DNA from: Bordetella trematum
Lineage (GTDB): Bacteria > Pseudomonadota > Gammaproteobacteria > Burkholderiales > Burkholderiaceae_B
Length of the DNA: 55,364 nt
Direction: 5' to 3'
NCBI RefSeq assembly: GCF_900078335.1
Contig: NZ_FKBR01000031.1
Coordinates: 1-55,364 of the forward strand
Shown: positions 42,262 through 51,309 of the stretch, in pieces
Layout of the letters: each line of letters starts with the position of its first letter
Numbering within the stretch: position 1 is the first letter of the stretch
Program-made: the position numbers and the translations under genes
Notes under the pieces: model-generated
Told to the model about the DNA's origin: nothing
What the model saw: the letters and a program-made list of their open reading frames with translations, nothing else
The model's database searches: none

Positions 42262-43095
42262 TCAGGGCAGCGTTGGCACCACCGCGGCCAGCGCCTGATC
42301 GCAAGGCAGATCGACCTTGAAAGCCAGCAGGGCATCCGCCCGGGTATGGCCCAGGTTGACGGCAGCCAGCGGCAACCCGGCCTGTGCGGCCGCGCGTGCA
42401 TAGCGAAAGCCGGAATGCAGCATCAGTGACGAGCCCACCACCAGCATGGCGTCGCTGCGCGCCAGGGCGGCATAGGCCCGCGCGCTGCGCTCGGGCGGCA
42501 CCATCTCGCCAAAAAACACCACATCGGGTTTGACCACGCCGCCACAGCGAGGGCAAGCCGGCACCACATAGGCACTGAAGTCCAATCCTTCAAGATCGGC
42601 ATCGCCATCGGGCGCGTCGCCTGCCTGCAACGCGATCCAGCCAGGGTTGAGGCCTTCCAGGCGGTCCTGCCAGGCCTGGCGCGGCTCATGCCAGTCGCAG
42701 GCGGTACAGCGCACCCGGTCCAGGCGACCGTGCAGGTCTTCGACAGCGTGACTGCCGGCAGCCTGGTGAAGCCGGTCGACATTCTGGGTGACCAGCAACT
42801 CGATCCGGCCAGCCGCCTCCAGGCGCGCCAGCGCCGCATGGGCCTCATTGGGTCTGGCCTGACGAAAATGCCGCCAGCCGACCATGCCGCGCGCCCAGTA
42901 ACGCGACCGCGCCAGCGGCCCGCCCATGAAGGTCTGGATATCGATGGGCGGCTTGCGTTTCCATTGCCCTTGCGCGTCGCGGTAGTCGGCGATCCCGGAA
43001 GCGGTGCTGCAACCTGCCCCGGTCAGCACGAACAAACGGCGATACCGGGCCAGATAGTCGCGCAGCGGCGCCAGGGCCTGATGCAGGGAATCCAT
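42262..43095 (-). CDS. NAD-dependent deacylase of the Sir2 family (class II/SIRT4-like)
   Basis: This 277-residue sirtuin removes acyl groups from lysine or ADP-ribosylates, using NAD. The NAD motifs are LTGAGCSTASGIADYRD (about 24-40) and TQNVDRLH (103-110), and the catalytic histidine is H122 in DLHG. Zinc cysteines are C130, C133, C181 and C184; the 47-residue insert between the pairs is long and fits class II sirtuins. ATG 43095 follows GGGGAGA. The MFS gene stops 10 bp upstream, so the two are probably co-transcribed. Substrates are unknown; beta-oxidation enzymes encoded nearby are possible targets, by inference only. Confidence 0.92.
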   Translation of the reverse strand: MDSLHQALAPLRDYLARYRRLFVLTGAGCSTASGIADYRDAQGQWKRKPPIDIQTFMGGPLARSRYWARGMVGWRHFRQARPNEAHAALARLEAAGRIELLVTQNVDRLHQAAGSHAVEDLHGRLDRVRCTACDWHEPRQAWQDRLEGLNPGWIALQAGDAPDGDADLEGLDFSAYVVPACPRCGGVVKPDVVFFGEMVPPERSARAYAALARSDAMLVVGSSLMLHSGFRYARAAAQAGLPLAAVNLGHTRADALLAFKVDLPCDQALAAVVPTLP

Positions 43096-43105
43096 GAGTC
43101 TCCCC

Positions 43106-44329
43106 TCAGGCGTGCGCCGGCTGCGCCTGACGGCGTGGCTCGCGCACCGGCAGGTGGGCGCTGGCCGACAGCAGGCCGATCGCGATGGACAACAGCCACA
43201 CCACGTCATACGAGCCGGTCATCTCGAACAGCACGCCGCCCAGCCAGACACCCAGGAAGCTGCCAACCTGGTGGCCGAAGAACACCACGCCGAACAGGGT
43301 GGACAATGCCTTGATGCCGAAGAGCTGCGCCACCAGCCCGGTCGTGACCGGTGCCGTGGCCAGCCACAGAAAACCCATGAAGCTGGCGAACACCAGCGTC
43401 GACAGCACGCTCACAGGCAGCAGGAAATACACCGTGATGACGGCAGTGCGCAGGAGATACAGCCCGCACAACACGTACTTTTTGCTGTGCCGCTCGGCCA
43501 GCCAGCCGAAGAAGAAAGTGCCGGCGATGTTGAACAACCCCACCAGCCCGAGCGCCAGCGCGGCCGTGTTGCCACCAATGCCATGGTCGGCCAGGTAGGC
43601 CGGCAGATGCGTGGCGATGAAGGCCAGATGGAAGCCACAGGCCATGAAGCCCAGCCACAACAGCCAGAGGTCCCGGTTGCGCAGATTGGTCCCCAGGCTG
43701 ACCGTCGCCTGCGGCGGCGTCGCCGTCAGGGGCCCCGACGCCGGACGCGCCGGCTCGCGCAGCAACAGGGCCAGGGGCGCCATCAGCGCCAGCAGCGCGG
43801 CGCAACAGAAGAGCGCCCCCTGCCAGCCGAAAGCCCCGATCAGATACATACCCAGGGGCAGCATGACGAACTGGCCCAGGGCGCCCAGCGCGGACACCGC
43901 GCCCAGCGCCATCGAGCGATGCTCGCTGGGCACCTTGCGCCCCACCACCCCGTTGACGGTCCAGGCCGTGCCGGCCAGGCCCAGGCCGATCAGCACGCCG
44001 GCCGACAGCGTCAGGCTCAGCCGGCCATCCGAAAGCGTAGTCAGGGCAACGCCGGCCACGTACAGCAGCGCGCCGCAGAAGATCACGCGCGCAGTCCCGA
44101 AACGGTCGGCCAGATAGCCGGAGAAAGGCTGGGCCATTCCCCAGACGATGTTCTGCACCGCGATGGCGAAGGAGAACGTCTCGCGGGTCAGCCCGAACGA
44201 CTGGATCACCGGCAGCTGGTAAAGCCCCGAACTGTGCCGCTGCCCCAGCGACAGGCCGAGCACGATCCCGGCCGCCAGCACGACCGGCCAGATGGACGCC
44301 GCGCCGCTGCGCGAACGGGTTGCCTGCAT
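43106..44329 (-). CDS. Major facilitator superfamily transporter
   Basis: This 407-residue MFS permease has twelve hydrophobic segments. It resembles the oxalate/formate antiporter and monocarboxylate-type branch: SFAIAVQNIVWGMAQPFSGYLADRFGTARV forms helix 2 and the loop, with the MFS motif at GYLADRFG. GFMACGFHLAFIATHLPAYLADHG is a central helix pair, and FFGHQVGSFLGVWLGG is in the C-terminal half. The substrate may be a small organic anion; this is only suggested by branch resemblance. ATG 44329 is the start. It is 44 bp from the epsC stop, and a GC hairpin (44345-44363) lies in that gap. It precedes the sirtuin gene. Confidence 0.88.
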   Translation of the reverse strand: MQATRSRSGAASIWPVVLAAGIVLGLSLGQRHSSGLYQLPVIQSFGLTRETFSFAIAVQNIVWGMAQPFSGYLADRFGTARVIFCGALLYVAGVALTTLSDGRLSLTLSAGVLIGLGLAGTAWTVNGVVGRKVPSEHRSMALGAVSALGALGQFVMLPLGMYLIGAFGWQGALFCCAALLALMAPLALLLREPARPASGPLTATPPQATVSLGTNLRNRDLWLLWLGFMACGFHLAFIATHLPAYLADHGIGGNTAALALGLVGLFNIAGTFFFGWLAERHSKKYVLCGLYLLRTAVITVYFLLPVSVLSTLVFASFMGFLWLATAPVTTGLVAQLFGIKALSTLFGVVFFGHQVGSFLGVWLGGVLFEMTGSYDVVWLLSIAIGLLSASAHLPVREPRRQAQPAHA

Positions 44330-44373
44330 CAGATTCTCCCGCGCGGCCGGACCTCATCCGGCCACCTAAGGAC

Positions 44374-45315
44374 TCAGCCGCCCAGGCCGCAGTTCGGCAT
44401 ATCGTTGACCACGCCCGCCTGGGTCACGTTGCTGTTGGCCGGCACGCTGCGCGTGAGCCAGACGTTGCCGCCGATGACCGAGCCCTTGCCGATGGTGATG
44501 CGCCCGAGAATGGTCGCGCCGGCATAGACCACCACATCGTCTTCCAGGATGGGGTGACGCGGCAGGCCTTTCTTCAGCTCGCCGTTCTCGCCCGGCGGGA
44601 AGCGCTTGGCTCCCAGCGTCACGTTCTGGTAGACCCGCACGCGCTCGCCGATGATGGCGGTTTCGCCGATCACCACACCGGTGCCGTGATCGATGAAAAA
44701 GCTGCGCCCGATGGTCGCGCCCGGATGGATATCGATGCCGGTGTCGGCGTGCGCAATCTCGGCGATGATGCGGCCCAGCATCGGCGCGCCCAGGCGATAG
44801 AGCACATTGGCCAGGCGGTGGTGCACCATCGCCATCACACCCGGATAGCACAGCAGCACTTCGTCCACGCTGCGGGCAGCGGGGTCTCCCTGGTAGGCAG
44901 CCATCACGTCCTGATCGAGCGCCTCGCGCACCTGCGGCAAGGCCGCGCCGAACTCGCGCACGATCTCGATGGCGCGCGTTCGCACCTCTTCGCTCGGACA
45001 GGGACGGCCGAGATGCTCAAGCTCCAGGCAGACCTGATGCAGCAGCGCGTCCAGCGCCGCGCCTATCGTGTGCCCGACGTAGAAGTCCTCGACCTCTTCG
45101 CGCAGCTCCAGCGGCCCGAGGCGCATCGGGAACAGCGCGCCGCACAACTGCTTGACGATGCCGCGCAGGCTTTCCTGGGACGGGAACTCGCGACCGCCGG
45201 AGTCAGGCCGCAGACGGCCCCGTGGTTCGCGCCAGGCCAGGCGCGCCGCGCGCAGGCCGCTGACGATGCCATCCAGGTTCCAGTGCGCTTGGGGAAGATG
45301 CGAACGGCCGCTCAT
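44374..45315 (-). CDS. epsC: Serine O-acetyltransferase EpsC
   Basis: This 313-residue CysE-family enzyme acetylates serine with acetyl-CoA as the first step of cysteine synthesis. It has the EpsC form: a long helical N-terminal domain (about 1-180), then a left-handed beta-helix of hexapeptide repeats (about 190-300). The helix shows IAHADTGIDIHPGATIG, FFIDHGTGVVIGETAIIG (catalytic Asp-His), VTLGAKRFP, and RHPILEDDVVVYAGATILG. ATG 45315 (MSGRSHLPQ) is used; the very long upstream frame is antisense to the thiolase gene. Alanine- and glycine-rich C-terminal residues replace the feedback-sensing tail of some CysE enzymes. It diverges from the beta-oxidation cluster; no other cys genes are nearby. 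Confidence 0.9.
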   Translation of the reverse strand: MSGRSHLPQAHWNLDGIVSGLRAARLAWREPRGRLRPDSGGREFPSQESLRGIVKQLCGALFPMRLGPLELREEVEDFYVGHTIGAALDALLHQVCLELEHLGRPCPSEEVRTRAIEIVREFGAALPQVREALDQDVMAAYQGDPAARSVDEVLLCYPGVMAMVHHRLANVLYRLGAPMLGRIIAEIAHADTGIDIHPGATIGRSFFIDHGTGVVIGETAIIGERVRVYQNVTLGAKRFPPGENGELKKGLPRHPILEDDVVVYAGATILGRITIGKGSVIGGNVWLTRSVPANSNVTQAGVVNDMPNCGLGG

Positions 45316-45597
45316 GTCCGCGCACCCCGGGACGAAGGAATTCGAGAAAACAACATGACTCAACCTCGTAAGCGGGCGGACCGGCGGCCGCCCAGAATGA
45401 CAGGGCTTCACTGTAACCCCTCGCCGCATTGCCGTCCGGCGCGGCCGATATGGCGGCGGGGTTATGCCGGCGTCGCCCTGTTTCCCGCACGCAACAGACC
45501 GGCCGTCTCGCGGCCGCGTCACGAAAGCCGTATAGTGATTCAAACCCCTTGCGGCCCGCCGGCACGCCCGGCGCCCCCAACCAGGAGTGCAGCCGAC

Positions 45598-46908
45598 TTG
45601 CCCCATGCCCACGAAGTCCAGGCTGAGCCGGTCTATATCGTCGACGGCGCGCGCTCGCCCTTTCTCAAGGCGCGCCAGGGCCCTGGCCCCTTCTCCGCCG
45701 CCGATCTGGCCGTGCAGGCCGCAGCAGGCCTGTTGCTGCGCCAGCCCTTTGCGGCTTCCGATCTCGACCAGGTGATTCTCGGTTGCGCCGCACCGGCGGC
45801 CGACGAGCCCAACATCGGACGCATCGTCGCCTTGCGCCTGGGCTGCGGGGACCCGGTGACAGGCTGGACGGTCCAGCGCAACTGTGCCTCGGGCATGCAG
45901 GCGCTGGACAGCGCCATCGCAGACATCCAGCGCGGTCGCAGCCAATTGGTCCTGGCTGGCGGCACCGAAGCGCTTTCGCGCACCCCTTTGCTGTTTTCCC
46001 GCGAGGCCGCCGGCTGGTTCGGCCGCTGGGCCGGTGCGCGCGGCCCCCGGGCCCGCCTGGCCTTGCTGGCGCGCCTGCGACCGCGTTTTTTTGCGCCAGT
46101 CATCGGCCTGCTCAAGGGCCTGACCGACCCCATCGTCGGGCTGTCCATGGGACAGACGGCCGAAGAACTCGCCACCCGCTTCGGCATCGACCGCCAGGCC
46201 ATGGACGCCTATGCCGCCGAGAGCCATGCGCGCGCCCTGCAAGCCCGACGCAGGGGCGCATTCGACGAAATCCTGCCGCTGATCGACACCCACGGCGGCC
46301 ATTACGCCGACGATGACGGCGTACGCGCCGACGCCACGCCCGAGCGCCTGGCACGCCTTCGCCCGGCCTTCGACCCGCCCTTCGGCAACATCACGGCCGG
46401 CAACAGTTCGCAGATCACCGACGGGGCCGCCCTCTTGCTGCTGGCCTCGCGCCAGGCCGTCCGGCGCTGGGGCCTGCAACCCCTGGGCCGCATCCTCGAT
46501 ACCCAATGGGCCGGCCTGGATCCGGCCCGCATGGGGCTGGGACCGGTGCACGCCGCCACACCCCTGCTGCAGCGCCACGGCCTGAGCCTGGCCGACATCG
46601 ACCTCTGGGAAATCAACGAAGCCTTCGCCGCTCAGGTGCTGGCCTGCCTGTCGGCCTGGCAGGACGAAGACTATTGCCGTCAACATCTGGGTAGCCCAGC
46701 CTGGGGCAGCCTCGACAGGCAGCGCCTGAACGTCGACGGCGGCGCCATCGCGCTGGGTCATCCTGTCGGGGCCTCCGGCGCGCGTATCGTGCTGCACCTG
46801 CTGCGGGCGCTGCAGGCGCGCGGCCTGCGACGCGGCATGGCCGCGCTGTGCATCGGCGGCGGCCAGGGTGGCGCCATGCTGGTCGAAACCCTGAAGGACA
46901 CGCCATGA
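45598..46908 (+). CDS. fadI: Acetyl-CoA C-acyltransferase (FadI-like thiolase)
   Basis: This 436-residue thiolase is the length of FadI, the anaerobic-type 3-ketoacyl-CoA thiolase. The nucleophilic cysteine is C96 in QRNCASGMQALD. Other elements are NSSQITDGAALLLL, DLWEINEAFAAQV, the histidine loop GGAIALGHPVGASGARI and the second cysteine region CIGGGQGGAM. No ATG is in frame near the domain; TTG 45598 is chosen because AGGAG lies ten bases upstream. The frame further upstream is antisense to epsC. Its stop overlaps the next start by 4 bp (ATGA), so it is coupled to the FadJ-like enzyme. It cleaves 3-ketoacyl-CoA to acetyl-CoA and a shorter acyl-CoA. Confidence 0.9.
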   Translation: MPHAHEVQAEPVYIVDGARSPFLKARQGPGPFSAADLAVQAAAGLLLRQPFAASDLDQVILGCAAPAADEPNIGRIVALRLGCGDPVTGWTVQRNCASGMQALDSAIADIQRGRSQLVLAGGTEALSRTPLLFSREAAGWFGRWAGARGPRARLALLARLRPRFFAPVIGLLKGLTDPIVGLSMGQTAEELATRFGIDRQAMDAYAAESHARALQARRRGAFDEILPLIDTHGGHYADDDGVRADATPERLARLRPAFDPPFGNITAGNSSQITDGAALLLLASRQAVRRWGLQPLGRILDTQWAGLDPARMGLGPVHAATPLLQRHGLSLADIDLWEINEAFAAQVLACLSAWQDEDYCRQHLGSPAWGSLDRQRLNVDGGAIALGHPVGASGARIVLHLLRALQARGLRRGMAALCIGGGQGGAMLVETLKDTP

Positions 46909-48809
46909 ACACGCCTGTGTTGCGCCACTGCCATCTGCAACGCGACGCCGACGGCCTGGCCTGGCTGGCGCTCGATCACGCCGACGCGCGCGTCAATGTA
47001 TTGTCCGAAGCCTTGCTCGACGACATCGGCCTGGCCCTGGACGCCCTGCGTGCCGAACCGCCCACCGGCCTGGTCATCCGGTCGGCCAAGGCCGCCGGCT
47101 TCATGGCCGGCGCCGACCTCAAACTGCTGACCACGCTCAGCGAGATCGATGCCGCGCGCGCCTTCGCCGAGCGCGGCTGGGCGCTGCTGGCGCGTCTGGC
47201 CGCCGCGCCCTACCCCACCCTGGCCCTCATCCACGGCGACTGCCTGGGCGGAGGCCTTGAGCTGGCGCTGGCCTGCCGTTACCGTCTGGTGGCCGATGCG
47301 CCTGACACGGCGCTAGCCCTGCCTGAAGTGCTGCTGGGGATTTTCCCGGCCTGGGGCGGCCTCAAGCGCCTGCCCGCTTGCATCGGCGCGCCGGCGGCGC
47401 TGGACATGATGCTTACCGGACGCCGCATCGACGCGCACCGGGCCGTCACGCTCGGGCTGGCCGAGACGCGCGTGCCACCCCGGCTGCTGTTGCAGGCCGC
47501 GCGCCAGACAGTGCTGAGCCGCCGTCGGCCGCGACGCCACTGGCTGGCCCGGCTGGATGGCCTGGCTCCCTGGCGCGCCTGGGTGGCGCGTCAGGCCCGC
47601 CGCGGCGTCGCGGCCAAAGACCCCGAGGCGCATTACCTGGCGCCGGCCGCCATCATTGATCTCTGGCAACATCACCAAGGCCGCGCTCAGGCGGCGCCGC
47701 ACTGGCTGGCGCGCATCGTGCAATCGCCCGTGACGCGCAACCTGATGCGGGTCTATCAGCTGCAGGAGCGCCTGAAAGGCCTGGGCCGGGGCGCAGCGGA
47801 CGTGCAGCAGGTGCACGTCATCGGCGCCGGCGTCATGGGAGGAGACATCGCAGCCTGGTGCGCTCTCAGGGGCTTGCGGGTGACACTGCAGGACAGCGAT
47901 CCGACGCGCATCGCCGCTGCCGTGCAGCGCGCCGGCGCGCTCTACCAGCGGCGCCTGAAGACGCCCCACGCCATCCAGGCCGCCCTGGACCGCCTGATTC
48001 CCGACCCGCAAGGCGCAGGGCTGCGCCATGCGGACCTGACGATAGAAGCCATCACCGAGGACCGGAACGCCAAGCAGGCGCTCTATCGCCGCATCGAGTC
48101 GCAACTCAAGCCGCAAGCGTTGCTGGCCACCAATACCTCCAGCCTGCCGCTGGCGGACCTGCGCCAGGCCCTGGCGCGCCCCGAGCGCCTGATCGGCCTG
48201 CATTTCTTCAACCCGGTGGCACGCATGCCGCTGGTGGAGGTCATCGCCGAGGGCGACCCTGCGCTGCAGGCACGCGCCTGCGCGATTGCAGCGCGCCTGG
48301 GCAAACTGCCGCTGCCGGTGCGCGATACACCGGGCTTTCTGGTCAACGCCCTGTTGGCCCCCTATCTGCTGGCGGCCATGCGCAGCGTGGATGCCGGCCT
48401 GGCCCCCGCCACCATCGACGCGGCCCTCAAGGCCTATGGCATGCCAATGGGCCCCCTGGAGCTCGCCGATACCGTCGGCCTGGACGTCGCGCTGGCAGCG
48501 GGCCGGCAGCTCAGCCAGCAAGGCGAGCCCCCCGCCTGCCTGATGCGGCATATCCAGCGCGGCGAGCTGGGCCGCAAAAGCGGACGCGGCTTCTATCGCT
48601 GGGTGGGAGGCCGCAGCGTGGCGCAGCGGGCAGCGCCAGCGCCTGCCGGCCTGGCGCAACAACTCATCGCCCCCCTGCAGGCCCAGGCCCGCGCCCTGGT
48701 GCAGTCCGGCGTGGTGGCCGATGCCGACCTGGCCGATGCCGGGGCCATTTTCGGCGCAGGCTATGCGCCCTACACCGGAGGCCCGCTGCATGCGGATCCG
48801 GCCGGCTGA
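46905..48809 (+). CDS. fadJ: Multifunctional enoyl-CoA hydratase / 3-hydroxyacyl-CoA dehydrogenase (FadJ-like)
   Basis: This 634-residue bifunctional beta-oxidation enzyme has an N-terminal crotonase domain (about 1-200) and a C-terminal 3-hydroxyacyl-CoA dehydrogenase. The hydratase part has GADLKLL, GDCLGGGLELALACRYRL and LPEVLLGIFPAWGGLKRLP, which contain the two catalytic glutamates. The dehydrogenase part has VHVIGAGVMGGDIAAW (NAD Rossmann, about 300) and HFFNPVARMPLVEV (catalytic His). It is shorter than E. coli FadJ (about 714); the distal dehydrogenase domain is abbreviated. ATG 46905 overlaps the thiolase stop. With FadI it should form the trifunctional complex. Confidence 0.9.
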   Translation: MNTPVLRHCHLQRDADGLAWLALDHADARVNVLSEALLDDIGLALDALRAEPPTGLVIRSAKAAGFMAGADLKLLTTLSEIDAARAFAERGWALLARLAAAPYPTLALIHGDCLGGGLELALACRYRLVADAPDTALALPEVLLGIFPAWGGLKRLPACIGAPAALDMMLTGRRIDAHRAVTLGLAETRVPPRLLLQAARQTVLSRRRPRRHWLARLDGLAPWRAWVARQARRGVAAKDPEAHYLAPAAIIDLWQHHQGRAQAAPHWLARIVQSPVTRNLMRVYQLQERLKGLGRGAADVQQVHVIGAGVMGGDIAAWCALRGLRVTLQDSDPTRIAAAVQRAGALYQRRLKTPHAIQAALDRLIPDPQGAGLRHADLTIEAITEDRNAKQALYRRIESQLKPQALLATNTSSLPLADLRQALARPERLIGLHFFNPVARMPLVEVIAEGDPALQARACAIAARLGKLPLPVRDTPGFLVNALLAPYLLAAMRSVDAGLAPATIDAALKAYGMPMGPLELADTVGLDVALAAGRQLSQQGEPPACLMRHIQRGELGRKSGRGFYRWVGGRSVAQRAAPAPAGLAQQLIAPLQAQARALVQSGVVADADLADAGAIFGAGYAPYTGGPLHADPAG

Positions 48810-48915
48810 ACCCGCATGCGCTTGGGTTGGCCCGGCGCATCAGCGACAATGATTGCAGCGCCCCCCCGGCTTCGGCGCGGGCGGGCGGCCCCCGATGCAA
48901 CGAGAGGAGGTTTTC

Positions 48916-51300
48916 GTGAGTACGTTCACTGTCAAGCATGCCGCCGTGCTGGGCGCCGGCGTCATGGGTGCGCAGATCGCCGCGCATCTGGCCAACGCCG
49001 GCATCCCCGTCACGCTATTCGATCTCACCGCCAAGGAGGGCGCACGCAACGCGATTACCGAGCGTGCCCTGGCCGCGCTGCGCAAGCTGGAGCCCGCCCC
49101 GCTGGCCCGTCCCGAACAACTGGCCCTGATCGAAGCGGCCAACTATGACGACGACCTCGAACGGCTGGCGCAGTGCGACCTGGTCATCGAAGCGATCGCC
49201 GAACGCCTGGACTGGAAAACCGATCTCTATCACCGTATCGCGCCACACGTCGCAGCCCACGCCATCCTGGCCTCCAATACCTCGGGCCTGTCGATCGGCA
49301 CTCTGGCCGATGCCTTGCCAACCGCGCTGAGGCCGCGCTTCTGCGGGGTGCATTTTTTCAATCCGCCGCGCTACATGCGTCTGGTCGAACTGATCGGCAC
49401 GCCCCATACGCAGGCCCGGGTGCTGGATCAGCTCGAAACCTGGCTCACCTCGCGCCTGGGCAAAGGCGTGGTGCGTGCGCTGGACACGCCCAATTTCGTG
49501 GCCAACCGCATCGGCGTCTTCGCCATTCTGGCTGCTCTGCACCATACCGCGCGCCTGGGCCTGTCCTTCGCCGAGGTCGATGCCCTGACCGGACCGCGCA
49601 TCGGCCGCCCCAAGAGCGCCACCTACCGCACGGCCGATGTGGTCGGCCTGGACACCCTGGCGCATGTGGTGCGCACCATGCACGAACAATTGCCGCAAGA
49701 TCCGTGGCATCGCTATTTTCAATTGCCCGACTGGATGCAGGCCCTGATAGAACAGGGCGCACTGGGCCAGAAAACCGGCGCAGGCGTCTACAAGAAGGTC
49801 GGCAAGGAAATCCAGGTGCTCGATCCGGCCAGCGGCCAGTATCTGCCGGCTGCCGGCACGATCGCGCCCGAGGTCGACGCCATTCTGAAAGAGCGCGATC
49901 CGGCCAGGCGCTTCGCCGCCCTGCGCGCCAGCGAACACCCTCAGGCCCAGTTTCTCTGGAGCCTGTGGCGCGACACCTTCCACTACAGCGCCATGCATCT
50001 GGCCGACGTGGCCGATAATGCGCGCGACATCGACCAGGCCATGCGTTGGGGTTTTGGCTGGGCCCAGGGGCCTTTCGAGACCTGGCAGGCCAGTGGCTGG
50101 CAGGCGCTGGCCCAGGCGATCGCCGATGACATCGCCGCCGGCCGCAGCATGAGCGATGCCCCCTTGCCCGCCTGGGTGGCGCCACGCCAGGGCGTGCACA
50201 GCGATGCGGGTTCGTACTCGGCCCGCACCGACACCCTGCGGCCTCGCTCCACCCTACCTGTGTACGCGCGCCAGCTGCTGCCGCAACGGCTGGCGGGCGA
50301 GTCCCCCAACCCGCGTGGCGACACGCTCTGGGAGGCTGCGGGCGTGCGGTTATGGCAGTTGCCCGGCCAGGACGCACGCCTGGGCTTTCTGTCGCTGACC
50401 TCCAAGATGCATACCCTGGGCAGCGAAGTGCTGGCCGGCATCCGCGACGCGGTCGCCCGCGCCGAACGCGAGCTCGACGCCCTGGTGTTCTGGCACGAGG
50501 CCCCCTTTGCCGTGGGCGCCAACCTGGAGCAGGTCTACCAGGCCTGCCAGGCGGGCGAGTACGAGCAGCTCGACGCCATGGTGGAGACCTTCCAGCAGAC
50601 CTCGTTGTGCCTGCAGCAGGCCCAGATCCCCATCGTGGCGGCTGTGCAGGGCATGGCGCTGGGCGGCGGTTGCGAATTCCTCATGCGCGCCAGCCATCGT
50701 GTCCTGGCGCTCGAAAGCTACATCGGGCTGGTCGAGGCCGGCGTGGGCCTGATCCCGGCAGGCGGCGGCAGCGCCTGGCTGGCTGCCCGCGCCCATGACC
50801 TGGCGCAGCAGACCGCCACGCCGAACGAAGTCTTCCCCTATCTGCAGCCGGTTTTCCAGAATGTGGCCACCGCCCAGGTAAGCAAGAGCGCACTGCAGGC
50901 CATCGACATGGGCTATGCCCAGGCCCACGACATCGTGGCCTTCAATGCCGACGAACTGCCCTGGATCGCGCTGCGCGTGGCGCGCGCGGCCGCCGATGCC
51001 GGCCATACGCCGCGGGCGCCGCGCCGCGCCATTGCCGTGGCGGGGCGCGCGGGCATTGCCAACTTCGAGATGTCGCTGGTCAACATGCGCGAGGGAGGAT
51101 TGATCAGCGCCCATGACTACCGCGTAGCGCGCGCGGCCGCCGTCGCCCTGTGCGGCGGCGAGGTTGACCCTGGCAGCCGGGTCGACGAGGCCTGGCTGTT
51201 GGCGGTAGAGCGGCGCGAATTCATGGCGCTGCTGCGCACGCCTGAAACCCAGGCCCGCATCCGCCACACCCTGGACACCGGCAAGCCGCTGCGCAACTGA
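48916..51300 (+). CDS. 3-hydroxyacyl-CoA dehydrogenase / enoyl-CoA hydratase (HAD-ECH order, FadB-type)
   Basis: This 794-residue multifunctional enzyme has the opposite domain order from the gene before it. The dehydrogenase comes first (about 1-400; VLGAGVMGAQIAAHLANAG, then HFFNPPRYMRLVEL and NFVANRIG). The crotonase domain comes second (about 480-670; VQGMALGGGCEFLMRASHRV with Glu, then LVEAGVGLIPAGGGSAWLA with Glu). This HAD-ECH form is common in Beta- and Gammaproteobacteria for long-chain beta-oxidation, paired with a FadA thiolase as here. GTG 48916 (MSTFTVKH) follows GAGGAGG at an ideal distance. A 106-bp gap separates it from the FadJ-like gene; the FadA gene follows after 9 bp. Confidence 0.9.
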   Translation: MSTFTVKHAAVLGAGVMGAQIAAHLANAGIPVTLFDLTAKEGARNAITERALAALRKLEPAPLARPEQLALIEAANYDDDLERLAQCDLVIEAIAERLDWKTDLYHRIAPHVAAHAILASNTSGLSIGTLADALPTALRPRFCGVHFFNPPRYMRLVELIGTPHTQARVLDQLETWLTSRLGKGVVRALDTPNFVANRIGVFAILAALHHTARLGLSFAEVDALTGPRIGRPKSATYRTADVVGLDTLAHVVRTMHEQLPQDPWHRYFQLPDWMQALIEQGALGQKTGAGVYKKVGKEIQVLDPASGQYLPAAGTIAPEVDAILKERDPARRFAALRASEHPQAQFLWSLWRDTFHYSAMHLADVADNARDIDQAMRWGFGWAQGPFETWQASGWQALAQAIADDIAAGRSMSDAPLPAWVAPRQGVHSDAGSYSARTDTLRPRSTLPVYARQLLPQRLAGESPNPRGDTLWEAAGVRLWQLPGQDARLGFLSLTSKMHTLGSEVLAGIRDAVARAERELDALVFWHEAPFAVGANLEQVYQACQAGEYEQLDAMVETFQQTSLCLQQAQIPIVAAVQGMALGGGCEFLMRASHRVLALESYIGLVEAGVGLIPAGGGSAWLAARAHDLAQQTATPNEVFPYLQPVFQNVATAQVSKSALQAIDMGYAQAHDIVAFNADELPWIALRVARAAADAGHTPRAPRRAIAVAGRAGIANFEMSLVNMREGGLISAHDYRVARAAAVALCGGEVDPGSRVDEAWLLAVERREFMALLRTPETQARIRHTLDTGKPLRN

Positions 51301-51309
51301 GGACACATC

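Noticed and set aside
44320-45597. Extension of the thiolase frame across epsC
   Set aside because: Antisense to epsC; the thiolase fold starts only at about 45625.
45316-46797. Extension of the epsC frame to 807 codons
   Set aside because: Antisense to the thiolase gene; the composition is unlike the acetyltransferase and no homologous domain is visible.
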